Numbered from the stretch's first letter, positions 30,401-37,897 are shown. The stretch: DNA of 64,000 bases from an uncultured Christensenella sp. (GCA_910586065.1 CAJUGI010000001.1:124001-188000); one strand, 5' to 3'. Numbers and translations: made by a program. The notes: a model not told the origin generated them from the sequence alone.

Positions 30401-32029
30401 GATTATGACGTTAATATTTCGGCGCAGGACGCGTTCGAACATTCCTTTTACGCGCTTGCGTTAGAAGAAAAACTCGCCCGTCTGGGAACTATGAGAAACG
30501 GACTGGGCAAGAAGGTTGAAGCGGCTTTAGACAAGTTTGAAAGAGCGGAGAAAAAAGAGCAGGAATTAAACGTTAAAAAGATTGAAAGTTTGTGTATGTC
30601 GAGGATTAATCCGGACGACGGCGACTTTGATTTTCTCGACGCGGACAAGGGATTTAAAACTTCTTTAAGGGCGCTGTTCAAAACGAGGGCCGCGGCAATT
30701 TTAAAACTGAAGCGGTGTCTTATTCTGTCGCCTTCGACGGCGAGCGTGCTTTTGAGACCCGAGGAGTTTTCGGAATTCGACGTTGCCATAATAGACGAGG
30801 CAAGCCAATTGGAGCCTGTCAATCTGTTGCCCGTACTGTTCCGTACGAGACAGTGCGTTATGGTCGGCGACGAATATCAGATGCCGCCTATTTCGCACTT
30901 TAAAGTTAAAAATATCGCCAGAATAAATAATTTTGACGAGGAACTTTCATTGGATACGGATATATCCGCTTTGAGCCTTGCGCTTGCCAACAATGCGTTC
31001 GATACCGAAGAGCTTGTTTGCCATTACAGAAGCAGAACGGAAACGCTTATTGCATTTTCGCAAAAGGAGTTTTACCCTTATATGCGTACTTTCCCCGCGG
31101 CGGTGCCGTTTGGCGAAGGGCTGGGCTTTAAAGATATTTTTGTGGAAAACGGTTATTGCGACGGAGGCGTGAACCCTGCGGAGGCCGAGGAAGTCGTAAA
31201 ATGCGTAAACGAGCATTTTGACAGATTCTTCGACGAAAAGACGGGCGTTTTGGCGCACTCGCTTGGCGTGGTTGCCTTCGGCGAGGCGCAACTCAGATAC
31301 ATCTTGTCGCTTATTGACAAGGATACAAAGCTTTATAACCGTATAAACACGGCTAAAACGAATTTTGACGACGTTGAAGAAAAACTTATTTTCTTTAAAA
31401 CTATAGAGAGCGTTCAGGGACAGGAGACGGAGAATCTTATACTTTCGCTCACATACGGCAGAGATAGAAACGGCGTTTTGCGGCTTATGTTCGGTGAGCT
31501 AAACCGCGACGCTCTGGGTAAGTGCATATTCAACGTTGCGGTAACGCGCGCGCAGAGCAGAGTGACCGTAATTCATTCGGTAAAGCCCGAAGAAATGGGA
31601 GGAAACCCGAGAATTGCGTTTATACGCGATTATTTGCTGCTTGTGCGCAGATTTTCGGAAGGCGGGCGCGGGCAGTTTTTGTCGGGAGTGCCCGAAAGGG
31701 GAGAACATTTTGTTAAAAGCGTTGCAAACTTTGTAATAGGGTGCGGTTATGATAAAGAGCGCGTGGTTATAAATTACGGCGTGACGGAAGGTTCGGTTAA
31801 GATTCCCGTGGCGGTTCTGTCGAAGGATTTGCAGACGGCGGAACTTGGAATATGGTGCGAACAGCCCGTTATGAAAAAGTATGACTTTTTTGATTACAAT
31901 TTAAGGTATTACCGCAGTTTGCAGGGGCGCGGATGGAATATGTACAGGGTGTTTGCGCACGACTGGACGGACAACCGTCGCCACGAAGAAGAGGCGCTTT
32001 TGAACGCTTTGAAAAAATACGTAAAATAA
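27497..32029 (+). CDS. SF1 (Dna2/Upf1-like) helicase with putative Vsr-like nuclease tail
   Basis: The largest operon protein, 1510 residues, starting at GTG with AGAGGG. Motif I is KGPPGTGKT (about 316), motif II IIDEAS (about 1099), motif III GDEYQMPP, and the C-terminal motifs VQGQE (about 1307) and NVAVTRAQSRV (about 1350). About 780 residues of mostly helical sequence separate motifs I and II. The C-terminal stretch from roughly 1395 (VANFVIGCGYDKERVVINYG ... VAVLSKDLQTAELGIWCEQP ... RGWNMYRVFAHDWTDNRRHEEE) resembles the REase_MTES_1575/Vsr-like endonuclease fold often attached to such helicases in defence loci, although the usual catalytic Asp is not obvious. A DNA or RNA unwinding and cutting role is the best guess. 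Confidence 0.82.
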   Translation: MELLDNFINELLHINDARANKLIDVGNLFAAGNSADGEKAFKLWREGGNEGAVMLATAAARKGKLSNRTVLENSALTKTLVNNPKVEKWLWSNLNGVSDPKKLDGFIDGVYKELNLKGNNPLFLGVGCLKWETAVADGIEAVCSPLLIFPVKLVRGTQTSNVEIEFVDDDAYFNPCLIHRLRRDLSEYVSDNFPHPNGEGADFDAPVDLNVLGDGNLYFERVEKHVKNCSGGGAFEFYRNALVIAQYNHSDMCMYYDVRRNREKIYASPLVKKVFGGGAEQEPPAQDCGADFILPADSIQQKLIKRVARGESLIVKGPPGTGKTLTIANMIAALLSQGKRVLVASKKLSALGEINAKLPERLRKFVMLLDYETERQAAAVNPEEVKKELKKIVRGRREYVYDKTVTGAYAQTAAEKTDAVFELNSYYTAAFKEGDVAGGSYFDALDTYYKNDLPAAEFVKPEEAAKISRKEYNALYAKVGTAAKHFAKMSAVTGFEKCPWAECAKLEDTEGAIGEYAGFCRLWEKTRELLKPLFNAFPNIDFSGVPVGGIAGVASGNALDRINTGKLLSCEKIPFDSGELKELLKDCVDNPLSDSVEFFEENSDKCFEGVVNCGADGTLTPAEIEFIYANRGIFYRGNTVLTEGATGEKIEEVADKICELDLKRREAELDTLAVFALSDSKETDLIKKSFGALLPYKGAEEPKRFDFKAKGAFKKLAAISVRKNAKFKDIAGAIASYEEFLRLDGELCSLTHVLTKTFGRQLLKDELKCLFTVLAKSRLAGMTVKDYLESVKAVYPDLCACLEKCKIKRGVCDLNEFKAAVSAKLKFENLSGAVKKIAEAACLTEDISDVLSSARTFACLISFKELKEFENLAVDVCTDIIAKIKESGAEFAGCAEELSERFVNFGTKYFNNYYTRNAYVLTSVELDNFAACATDRTLVGAAAEYYSVITGENNALPLDKFFGFYERGDYDVNISAQDAFEHSFYALALEEKLARLGTMRNGLGKKVEAALDKFERAEKKEQELNVKKIESLCMSRINPDDGDFDFLDADKGFKTSLRALFKTRAAAILKLKRCLILSPSTASVLLRPEEFSEFDVAIIDEASQLEPVNLLPVLFRTRQCVMVGDEYQMPPISHFKVKNIARINNFDEELSLDTDISALSLALANNAFDTEELVCHYRSRTETLIAFSQKEFYPYMRTFPAAVPFGEGLGFKDIFVENGYCDGGVNPAEAEEVVKCVNEHFDRFFDEKTGVLAHSLGVVAFGEAQLRYILSLIDKDTKLYNRINTAKTNFDDVEEKLIFFKTIESVQGQETENLILSLTYGRDRNGVLRLMFGELNRDALGKCIFNVAVTRAQSRVTVIHSVKPEEMGGNPRIAFIRDYLLLVRRFSEGGRGQFLSGVPERGEHFVKSVANFVIGCGYDKERVVINYGVTEGSVKIPVAVLSKDLQTAELGIWCEQPVMKKYDFFDYNLRYYRSLQGRGWNMYRVFAHDWTDNRRHEEEALLNALKKYVK

Positions 32030-32044
32030 AAGGAGTTTAAATAT

Positions 32045-32821
32045 ATGGCAAAGCAGGAGCAGCAACAACAGAAATCCGAGCTTGAAAAAAGAGTTGACGC
32101 ACAGTATGAACAGGCGATGAACAAAATCAGGCAGGAACAGAACAAAAAGCGTATGGAGCAGGACAAACAGCAGTTTCTTGCAAAGCAACAGGAACTTGCC
32201 GAAACCGCGGCGGAAGTCATTATGGAATACGGCAGGGAAAACTATCTGTCGCAGATACTTATGACTTTTTTGGACGTATCCATTCAGATGGAGGGAGCTA
32301 TAAAGACGATGCAGGCGGTTGAAAAGGCAATGACCTGCATTGGGCAGGCGATGAACTGTATGGACAGCATACTTGATTCGTATAAGCTGATTTTGGAAGG
32401 CTCGATGGAGCATAAATACGGGTTCTGGCAACGCCGTAAAAATAAAAGACAGCTTAAAAAAGCCATATCAAACAACGTGGGCAGGATGATGCAGATTTGC
32501 GACAGCTTAGTGGGCAGTCAGGAACTTGCGCTGTCTGTGGCAACTTCTTTGGAAAAGGCAAGCAGAAAAATGCAGGCCGCTATGGAGAAAAACCAGAAAA
32601 AGCAGGCAAAGCGCCAGGCAAAATTGCACAAGGGAGAGCCGGCGCCCGCGGTTAATTCAACCAAGGCTGAACAGATGGTTAAAGCGATTGTAGAATCCAG
32701 AAACGGAAATTACGAAGAGCCGGTTTCGGGCGGCGGAGTTTCAGATTCGGGTACGGACGATAAGGCGCAACCCGCGGGCGGCGGAAGCGTTAAGGACAGC
32801 GGCATAGACGATATTATTTGA
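32045..32821 (+). CDS. Gln/Lys-rich coiled-coil protein
   Basis: The first 70 residues are an extended charged coiled coil (EQQQQKSELEKRVDAQYEQA, RQEQNKKRMEQDKQQF). Residues 80-180 are helical with Met-rich faces (IQMEGAIKTMQAVEKAMTCI), followed by a Gly/Ser/Asp-rich tail. No enzyme motif. The start has AAGGAG and lies 15 bases after the helicase stop; the AAA ATPase starts 9 bases after its own stop. In size and tandem position it resembles an ESCRT-III- or PspA-like partner of a Vps4-type ATPase, but sequence alone does not establish that. Confidence 0.7.
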   Translation: MAKQEQQQQKSELEKRVDAQYEQAMNKIRQEQNKKRMEQDKQQFLAKQQELAETAAEVIMEYGRENYLSQILMTFLDVSIQMEGAIKTMQAVEKAMTCIGQAMNCMDSILDSYKLILEGSMEHKYGFWQRRKNKRQLKKAISNNVGRMMQICDSLVGSQELALSVATSLEKASRKMQAAMEKNQKKQAKRQAKLHKGEPAPAVNSTKAEQMVKAIVESRNGNYEEPVSGGGVSDSGTDDKAQPAGGGSVKDSGIDDII

Positions 32822-32830
32822 GGTTTTTAA

Positions 32831-33988
32831 ATGTCAGGTTTAGGTAAAAATGCGGGCGGAAAGGCGCAGAATGAAGAGAGTCTGGACGAATTAAAGGTTG
32901 AGTTTGAGGAATCGAAAAACAAAATCCGCAAACTGGTTGACGGCAGAAAGGACAAAAAGGATATTCCCTCCGAGGAAAAAAGTAAGCTGAGCACCGAGTA
33001 TTTAAGGGCTTCGATGCTCGCAAAAAAAATTGCCTCGCGCACGACGGATAATGCGGAGGCGGAAAAATATAAGGATTATTCCAAAAAACTCGGCGACACG
33101 GCGGCTTCTTACGGTTCTTCGGTTAAAAGTAAAATTCCCGACACCACTTTCGACGACGTAAAAGGACTTGATGACGTTAAGAAGATAGTGGAAAGCTTTG
33201 TATTTATGGCGGAAAATCCGCAGATTATGAAACATTACCGTTTGGAAGGCGGGCTTGGAATGATGATGTACGGCGCGCCCGGCACGGGTAAAACGATGTT
33301 TGCCGAAGCGCTTGCAAACAAATTGCAGTTGCCGCTGTTTATCGTAACACCTGCGGACATATACAAATCCTACGTGGGCGCTTCGGAACAGGCGGTAAGA
33401 CAGATTTTTGAAGAGATTGACGCGTGTCCCGACGGCGCTATTCTGTTCGTGGACGAGTGTGAATCGATTTTTTCGCGCAGAACGCAGGACACAAAGGATT
33501 ATAAGTCGGCGGTTACAACCGAGCTTTTGCAACGCTTAAACGGTTTCGGCGTGGACGGTTCAAAAAGAATTCTGGTGGGCGCGACCAACCGCCCGCAGGA
33601 CATAGACCCAGCGTATCTGAGATATAAAAGGTTTTCGCACAGGGTGCACGTAACTCCGCCCGATTTGGAGGCGAAGCGCGCAATTTTAGAGGGCAAATTG
33701 AAGGGGATAGAGCTTGACGGCATAACCGTTGAAGAAATTTTACAGCGTACCGAGTGCACGCGGGAAATTGAGCTGCCGGTCGGCAGAGTAACCGTAAAGG
33801 ACGCGTATTATTCCGCCGCAGACATCTGCGGGCTGGTGGAGGAGGCTTGCCGCCTTGCGCTTGAAAGGTTGCAGGAGATGAAATCGACGTTGCCGATTCC
33901 GCTTACCAAGGACTTTTTCGACAAGGCCTTTGAAAAAATAAAACCCAGCATTTCGGCACAGCTTTTAAAGGAATACGAAAATTTTTAA
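32831..33988 (+). CDS. Vps4/spastin-like AAA ATPase
   Basis: A single-AAA-domain ATPase of 385 residues. The N-terminal 100 residues are helical and charged, as in MIT-like linkers. The AAA core begins with FDDVKGLDDVKKIV and shows Walker A GAPGTGKT (about 148), pore-loop-like YKSYVGASEQAVRQIF, Walker B AILFVDECES (about 203), sensor LVGATNRPQDID with a preceding TTELLQRLNG, and a C-terminal lid. These are features of meiotic-clade AAA proteins that thread polypeptides or disassemble filaments. As the last gene of the operon, next to a coiled-coil protein, it probably remodels one of the operon's own proteins (inference). Confidence 0.87.
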   Translation: MSGLGKNAGGKAQNEESLDELKVEFEESKNKIRKLVDGRKDKKDIPSEEKSKLSTEYLRASMLAKKIASRTTDNAEAEKYKDYSKKLGDTAASYGSSVKSKIPDTTFDDVKGLDDVKKIVESFVFMAENPQIMKHYRLEGGLGMMMYGAPGTGKTMFAEALANKLQLPLFIVTPADIYKSYVGASEQAVRQIFEEIDACPDGAILFVDECESIFSRRTQDTKDYKSAVTTELLQRLNGFGVDGSKRILVGATNRPQDIDPAYLRYKRFSHRVHVTPPDLEAKRAILEGKLKGIELDGITVEEILQRTECTREIELPVGRVTVKDAYYSAADICGLVEEACRLALERLQEMKSTLPIPLTKDFFDKAFEKIKPSISAQLLKEYENF

Positions 33989-34000
33989 ACAAAATAAAAA

Positions 34001-34038
34001 GCCGCGCGCGGGCGTTTGCCCGCGCGCGGCGCTTTTTT
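34001..34038. terminator. Terminator ending the 21-kb operon (bidirectional)
   Basis: A 13-bp all-GC stem (34001-34013 with 34018-34030), loop GTTT, then GCTTTTTTATT on plus; on minus the stem is followed by TTTTTATTTTG, serving the convergent dehydrogenase gene. Confidence 0.93.
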
Positions 34039-34049
34039 ATTGCTATTAT

Positions 34050-34850
34050 TTATTTGGGCTGTTTGCCGATATAAGCGAGTATGCCGCCGTCAACGTACAG
34101 AATGTGTCCGTTTACCGCGTTAGAAGCATCGGAAGCAAGGAATACCGCAGGACCTGCAAGCTCTTCGGCTTCAAGCCATCTGCCCGCGGGGGTTTTTGCG
34201 ATTATAAAGCTGTCGAAAGGGTGACGGCTGCCGTCGGGCTGTCTTTCCCTGAGCGGCGCAGTTTGCGGAGTTGCAATGTAACCGGGACCTATGCCGTTGC
34301 ACTGGATGTTGTATTCGCCGTACTCAGAGCAAATGTTTTTAGTAAGCATTTTAAGCCCGCCCTTAGCCGCGGCGTAAGCCGAAACGGTTTCTCTGCCGAG
34401 TTCGGACATCATCGAACAGATGTTAATAATTTTGCCGTGACCTTTTTTAATCATAGAGGGGATAACCGCTTTAGACATAATGAACGGGCCGTTAAGGTCG
34501 ATATCGATTACCTGTCTGAACTGCGCGGCGGTCATTTCGCACATAGGGATACGCTTTATTATGCCCGCGTTGTTTACGAGGATATCGATAACGCCGACTT
34601 CCTTTTCGATTTTTGCGACCATAGCGTTTACGCCGTCTTCGTTGGTTACGTCGCAAACGTAGCCGTGCGCTTTAATTCCTTCGGCTTTGTAGGCCGCTAC
34701 CCCTTTTTTTACGAGGTCTTCGTTTATGTCGTTGAAAACGATTGTTGCGCCCGCTTTAGCCATGCCGGCGGCAATGGCGAAACCTATGCCGTAGGAAGCG
34801 CCCGTAACAAGAGCGATTTTACCGTCGAGCCTGAAATCTTTCATTTCCAT
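34050..34850 (-). CDS. Gluconate 5-dehydrogenase-like short-chain dehydrogenase
   Basis: NAD(P)-dependent SDR of 266 residues that would interconvert gluconate or deoxy-ketogluconate species. Visible: cofactor motif TGASYGIG, CDVTNEDG, NNAGI, the catalytic Ser in ICSMMSELGRETVSAYAAAKGG with its YxxxK, and the closing VDGGILAYIG. The MMSELGRETVSAYAAAKGG segment and the ATPQTAPLRE region are typical of gluconate 5-dehydrogenases; KduD-like 2-keto-3-deoxygluconate dehydrogenase is the alternative. This fits the pectin genes elsewhere in the window. AAAGGAG lies upstream; the start is 34850, with an in-frame ATG two codons inside. Confidence 0.88.
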   Translation of the reverse strand: MEMKDFRLDGKIALVTGASYGIGFAIAAGMAKAGATIVFNDINEDLVKKGVAAYKAEGIKAHGYVCDVTNEDGVNAMVAKIEKEVGVIDILVNNAGIIKRIPMCEMTAAQFRQVIDIDLNGPFIMSKAVIPSMIKKGHGKIINICSMMSELGRETVSAYAAAKGGLKMLTKNICSEYGEYNIQCNGIGPGYIATPQTAPLRERQPDGSRHPFDSFIIAKTPAGRWLEAEELAGPAVFLASDASNAVNGHILYVDGGILAYIGKQPK

Positions 34851-34895
34851 AAATAATTTTTCTCCTTTATCTTTGCAAAAAAATTTTATAAGTTA

Positions 34896-34923
34896 ATTAT
34901 AGCACGTTTTTTTGTTTTGTACA
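34896..34923 (-). promoter_or_regulatory. Probable promoter of the SDR gene
   Basis: Minus strand TGTACA (34923-34918), 16-bp spacer, perfect TATAAT (34901-34896). The -35 box is weak. Confidence 0.5.
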
Positions 34924-34926
34924 GGG

Positions 34927-35000
34927 GGTAATGGAAAAAATTACCGGTCAAAGTGCAAAAAATTGCCGAATTTTGGTTATAAAATTGCTTGCCGGCAATT
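34927..35000. promoter_or_regulatory. Two inverted repeats upstream of the SDR promoter
   Basis: GGTAAT-N7-ATTACC (34927-34945) and AATTGCCG (34961-34968) / CGGCAATT (34993-35000). The first lies just upstream of the putative -35 and could be an operator; no regulator gene adjoins it. Nothing else is seen between 34,850 and the promoter at 35,046. Confidence 0.35.
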
Positions 35001-35045
35001 GATACACGGCTGCTAAAAGTTTTAAATAAATCTTATTTTCAACGG

Positions 35046-35075
35046 TTGACACGTGAAATGTTGATTTGTTATAAT
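35046..35075 (+). promoter_or_regulatory. Promoter of the riboswitch-Na/Pi cotransporter transcript
   Basis: Perfect TTGACA (35046-35051), 18-bp spacer, perfect TATAAT (35070-35075). Transcription would start near 35082, just ahead of the riboswitch. Confidence 0.8.
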
Positions 35076-35089
35076 GTTATTGACAAAAG

Positions 35090-35175
35090 ATATTGCCTTT
35101 AAAGGGGAGTAGAAAGCGTTTTTTAAACGTGCGCTAACCGTCAATACGGTATGAAAATACTCGGTAACGCTTAAA
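35090..35175 (+). promoter_or_regulatory. yybP-ykoY (Mn2+) riboswitch aptamer
   Basis: The conserved loop GGGGAGTAG (35104-35112) is followed by a short hairpin arm and by the second conserved element CCGTCAATACGG (35138-35149) leading into a GGTAT...ATACTCGG stem. Order and spacing match the manganese-sensing yybP-ykoY class, in which the two loops dock to form the metal site. The upstream strand GCCTTTA (35095-35101) can pair with TAAAGGT (35211-35217), the 3' arm of the following terminator, giving mutually exclusive structures, which fits Mn2+-dependent antitermination. Confidence 0.8.
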
Positions 35176-35179
35176 TTTC

Positions 35180-35229
35180 GAGACTTTTACTGAATTTTTA
35201 AAAAGTTCTGTAAAGGTCTCTTATTTTTT
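35180..35229 (+). terminator. Riboswitch-controlled terminator in the leader
   Basis: GAGACTTTTAC (35180-35190) pairs with GTAAAGGTCTC (35210-35220), one G-U, followed by TTATTTTTT. It lies 46 bases before the start codon, so it is an attenuator and not the end of an upstream gene. Confidence 0.82.
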
Positions 35230-35275
35230 AAAAAAGATTTTACTGAATATACTAAAAATAAGTGAGGATTATTAA

Positions 35276-36955
35276 ATGGATACGGTAGCTGTTATTACTT
35301 CGGTACTGTCTCTTATAGCAGGCGTGGGGATTTTTTTAATCGCCTGTTCGATGATGAGTTCAAATCTCGAAGCACTGGGCAGCCGCAAATTGAAATCGCT
35401 GTTTTCAAAGGCGTCTAAAAGCAAGCTTTTGGGAGTGGGCGTGGGCGCCGCAACAACGGCTGTTATTCAGAGTTCGAGCGCGACTTCGGTTATGGTAATC
35501 GGTTTCGTTAACGCGGGCATTATGACGCTTGCGCAGGCGGCAACCGTTATTTTCGGTGCGAACATAGGTACTACCATAACAGGACAAATCGTTTCTTTGG
35601 GATTATTCGGCGACAACACCGTTTCGACTTCGGCGATTTTCGCTTCTTTTGCAGGTGTAGGCGCGTTTATTCTGGCGTTTGCAAAGAAGGATAAAGTCCG
35701 CAAAATAGGCGGCATCACGGCCGGCTTCGGTATGCTGTTTGCAGGACTTTCGATGATGAGCGGGGCTATGTCGTATTTTTCCGGACTGGACTCGGTTAAA
35801 AACTTTTTGGCTATGTTCAAAAATCCTGTTTTGCTTGTGCTGACGGGCGCGCTTCTCACAGCTTTGGTGCAGAGTTCTTCTGTTATGACGTCAATGGCCA
35901 TAACAATGGTTGTAACTGGACTTATTTCGCTAAATCAGGGCATTTACATTACTATGGGCTCGAACATAGGAACGTGCGTAACCGCGCTAATCGCCGGGTT
36001 AACCAGCACAAAAAACGCAAAGCGTACGGCGTTGATTCATCTCATTTTCAATGTGAGCGGCGTGGTCGTGTTTATGCTCATAGGGCTTTTTATGGGGTTC
36101 GGCGGAGTGGACTACGGATATTTGTTCGGCGCAATGTTCCCCAATGCGCCGCAGATTCAGCTTTCGATGTTTCATACCGTTTTCAATTTGATTACGGTAA
36201 TAATCGTACTTCCGCTTACGAATGTGCTTGTTAAGCTGGTTATAAAAATCGTGCCGGATAAAAACGAAAATCAAAAAAGCTCTTCCGAACCGCGTTTCCG
36301 CTTTGTCGAAGAGCATATGCTGCGCACGCCGCCGTTGGCCGTTCAGCAGGTTAAAAACGAAATTATAGAGATGGCCGATACCGCAATGACGAATTTTGAC
36401 GCCGCCTGCGAAATTGTGTGTACGCTCGATTATAAAAACGCGGAGGAATTCCGTTTGCGTGAAAACCGGCTGAACTTTTTGAATAAGGAACTTGTGAAAT
36501 TTATCGTAAGACTGTTAAAGGAAGATTTGAACGAGAAGGACAGGATTTATCTGACGACGGCGATACGTTCGATAACCGATTTGGAGCGTGTTGGCGATTA
36601 CGCCGAAAACATAGTGGAGTACGCCGATAAACTTAAAGAGGCTGGAGAAAGTTTTTCGGAAACAGCGGTAAAAGAGATAGCCGAACTCAATAAACTTGTG
36701 AAAAAGCTGTACGGCGAAGTTGTCGCGGCTTATAAAAACGTTGATAAAAAGGCGCTTGCCGAAGCTTATAAAACCGAAGATACGATTGATAAGGTGACCG
36801 AAAGTATGACGCAGCGCCATGTCGGACGTTTGAGCGCCGGAGAATGCACTGCGGACGTGGGCGCTCAATATCTTTCGTTTTCCGCAAATGCAGAGCGTGT
36901 GGCGGACCACTTTATAAACCTTGCCAACGCTATAAAACCACTTTTGAAAAATTAA
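35276..36955 (+). CDS. Na/Pi cotransporter II family protein with PhoU-like tail
   Basis: A 559-residue membrane protein. Two inverted halves carry the family signature QSSSATSV (near 63) and QSSSVMTS (near 201) plus GANIGTTITG and GSNIGTCVTA; around eight hydrophobic segments lie in the first 320 residues. From about 345 a cytoplasmic helical region (VKNEIIEMADTAMTNFDAAC ... ITDLERVGDYAENIVEYADK ... NAERVADHFINLANAI) is a PhoU-like domain. Members move phosphate, and bacterial YjbB/NptA relatives can export it. Expression behind a Mn2+ riboswitch suggests that phosphate flux is adjusted to intracellular manganese (inference). Start ATG has GAGG at 8 bases. Confidence 0.9.
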   Translation: MDTVAVITSVLSLIAGVGIFLIACSMMSSNLEALGSRKLKSLFSKASKSKLLGVGVGAATTAVIQSSSATSVMVIGFVNAGIMTLAQAATVIFGANIGTTITGQIVSLGLFGDNTVSTSAIFASFAGVGAFILAFAKKDKVRKIGGITAGFGMLFAGLSMMSGAMSYFSGLDSVKNFLAMFKNPVLLVLTGALLTALVQSSSVMTSMAITMVVTGLISLNQGIYITMGSNIGTCVTALIAGLTSTKNAKRTALIHLIFNVSGVVVFMLIGLFMGFGGVDYGYLFGAMFPNAPQIQLSMFHTVFNLITVIIVLPLTNVLVKLVIKIVPDKNENQKSSSEPRFRFVEEHMLRTPPLAVQQVKNEIIEMADTAMTNFDAACEIVCTLDYKNAEEFRLRENRLNFLNKELVKFIVRLLKEDLNEKDRIYLTTAIRSITDLERVGDYAENIVEYADKLKEAGESFSETAVKEIAELNKLVKKLYGEVVAAYKNVDKKALAEAYKTEDTIDKVTESMTQRHVGRLSAGECTADVGAQYLSFSANAERVADHFINLANAIKPLLKN

Positions 36956-36961
36956 AGTTAT

Positions 36962-37288
36962 TTAAATATTGTCTTTATAATACGTTCCCCAGTCAATCAT
37001 AGCATTGAAAACGGAATTTAAAGTTTTTCCGAGTTCGGTAAGCGAATATTCCACGCGCGGCGGCACTTCGGCAAATATTTCGCGGTTAATAAGTCCGTCG
37101 CTTTCCAATGCGCGCAGGTTATCGGTTAAAACTTTTTTGCTTATCGCGGGAATCGTCTTTAAAAAGTCGGAAAATCTTTGCTTTTCTTCGTAAATCAGAT
37201 TGCGTATTATGAGAAGTTTCCACTTGTTGCCTATAAGCCGTACGGTGGTGGCTACGGGGCACTCGGGCAGTTCTTCTTTTGTCAGCAT
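36962..37288 (-). CDS. HxlR-family transcriptional regulator
   Basis: A winged-helix regulator of 108 residues: CPVATTVRLIGNKWKLLIIR, then FSDFLKTIPAISKKVLTDNL and a basic/aromatic wing (PPRVEYSLTELG) are the canonical HxlR pattern. The single Cys near the N terminus (residue 11) is where redox-sensing members carry theirs. AGAGGTGA precedes the ATG. It is divergent from the cupin gene and probably controls it through the 168-bp shared region. Confidence 0.9.
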   Translation of the reverse strand: MLTKEELPECPVATTVRLIGNKWKLLIIRNLIYEEKQRFSDFLKTIPAISKKVLTDNLRALESDGLINREIFAEVPPRVEYSLTELGKTLNSVFNAMIDWGTYYKDNI

Positions 37289-37357
37289 AAAATCACCTCT
37301 TTTTATTTTAAATTAGCATAACTAAAGGATATTGTCAATAGTTCAAAAAAGAAACCT

Positions 37358-37393
37358 GGTAACAAAACTATTATCTGATAATAAAAAGGTAAC
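37358..37393. promoter_or_regulatory. Candidate HxlR operator region
   Basis: GGTAAC occurs at 37358-37363 and 37388-37393, 30 bp apart (about three helical turns), flanking the perfect palindrome TTATC-T-GATAA (37371-37381). It lies in the divergent regulator/cupin intergenic region. Confidence 0.4.
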
Positions 37394-37456
37394 GTTCTTG
37401 TATTCTGTTTTTACCTCTGTTATATTGTTGGCGTAATCTAATTCAGGAGGTTTTTT

Positions 37457-37807
37457 ATGAACAATTATAAAACAGTAAGTGTAGCGGAAGGGGCAAGGAC
37501 GGAACTGCACGGCGTTCTTAATCTTACGGGAGCGGAAATAAGCATTAATTCGTTGCCTGCAGGGGCAAGCGTGCCGTTTGTACATTCGCATAAGCAGAAC
37601 GAAGAGATTTATGCCGTTCTCGAAGGTGAGGGGAGCGCGGTTATAGACGGTGAAAGCGTTAAGTTAAAAGCGGGCGACTGGATGCGTGTGTCTCCGTCGG
37701 CGAAAAGGCGGTTTTTCGCTTCGGAAACAACAGGTTTAAAATATGTTTGTATTCAGGTAAAAGAGAATTCTCTGGAAGGCTACACAACGACCGACGCCGT
37801 TGTTTGA
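37457..37807 (+). CDS. Small cupin-domain protein
   Basis: A 116-residue single cupin: motif 1 is VPFVHSHKQNEEIYAVLEGEG and motif 2 is LKAGDWMRVSPSAKRRF. Motif 1 keeps the two His and a Glu of the metal site; the motif 2 His is replaced, so metal binding may be partial. AGGAGG precedes the ATG. Substrate unknown; the divergent HxlR gene suggests a quinone-, aldehyde- or redox-responsive role, as commonly seen for this pair. Confidence 0.87.
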   Translation: MNNYKTVSVAEGARTELHGVLNLTGAEISINSLPAGASVPFVHSHKQNEEIYAVLEGEGSAVIDGESVKLKAGDWMRVSPSAKRRFFASETTGLKYVCIQVKENSLEGYTTTDAVV

Positions 37808-37822
37808 TAAATTAAAAAAAGA

Positions 37823-37897
37823 CGGATTTGTGTCCGGCTTTTTTATTGTAAAAAAACGCAACCTTATTCGAATTCTGTCGGGTAAGGTTGTTTTTTA
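37823..37897 (+). terminator. Terminator(s) after the cupin gene
   Basis: A weak stem CGGA...TCCG with TTTTTT ends near 37853, and a better one CAACCTTA (37859-37866) / TAAGGTTG (37883-37890) is followed by TTTTTTATT. Confidence 0.65.

Noticed and set aside
13000..33500. Many minus-strand ORFs of 100-350 residues across the operon
   Set aside because: Compositional shadows of long GC-biased plus-strand genes; they lack ribosome binding sites and plausible domains.
35090..35229. Reading the 35180 hairpin as a terminator of an upstream plus-strand gene
   Set aside because: No gene on the plus strand ends there; a consensus promoter lies upstream and the hairpin is part of the riboswitch leader.
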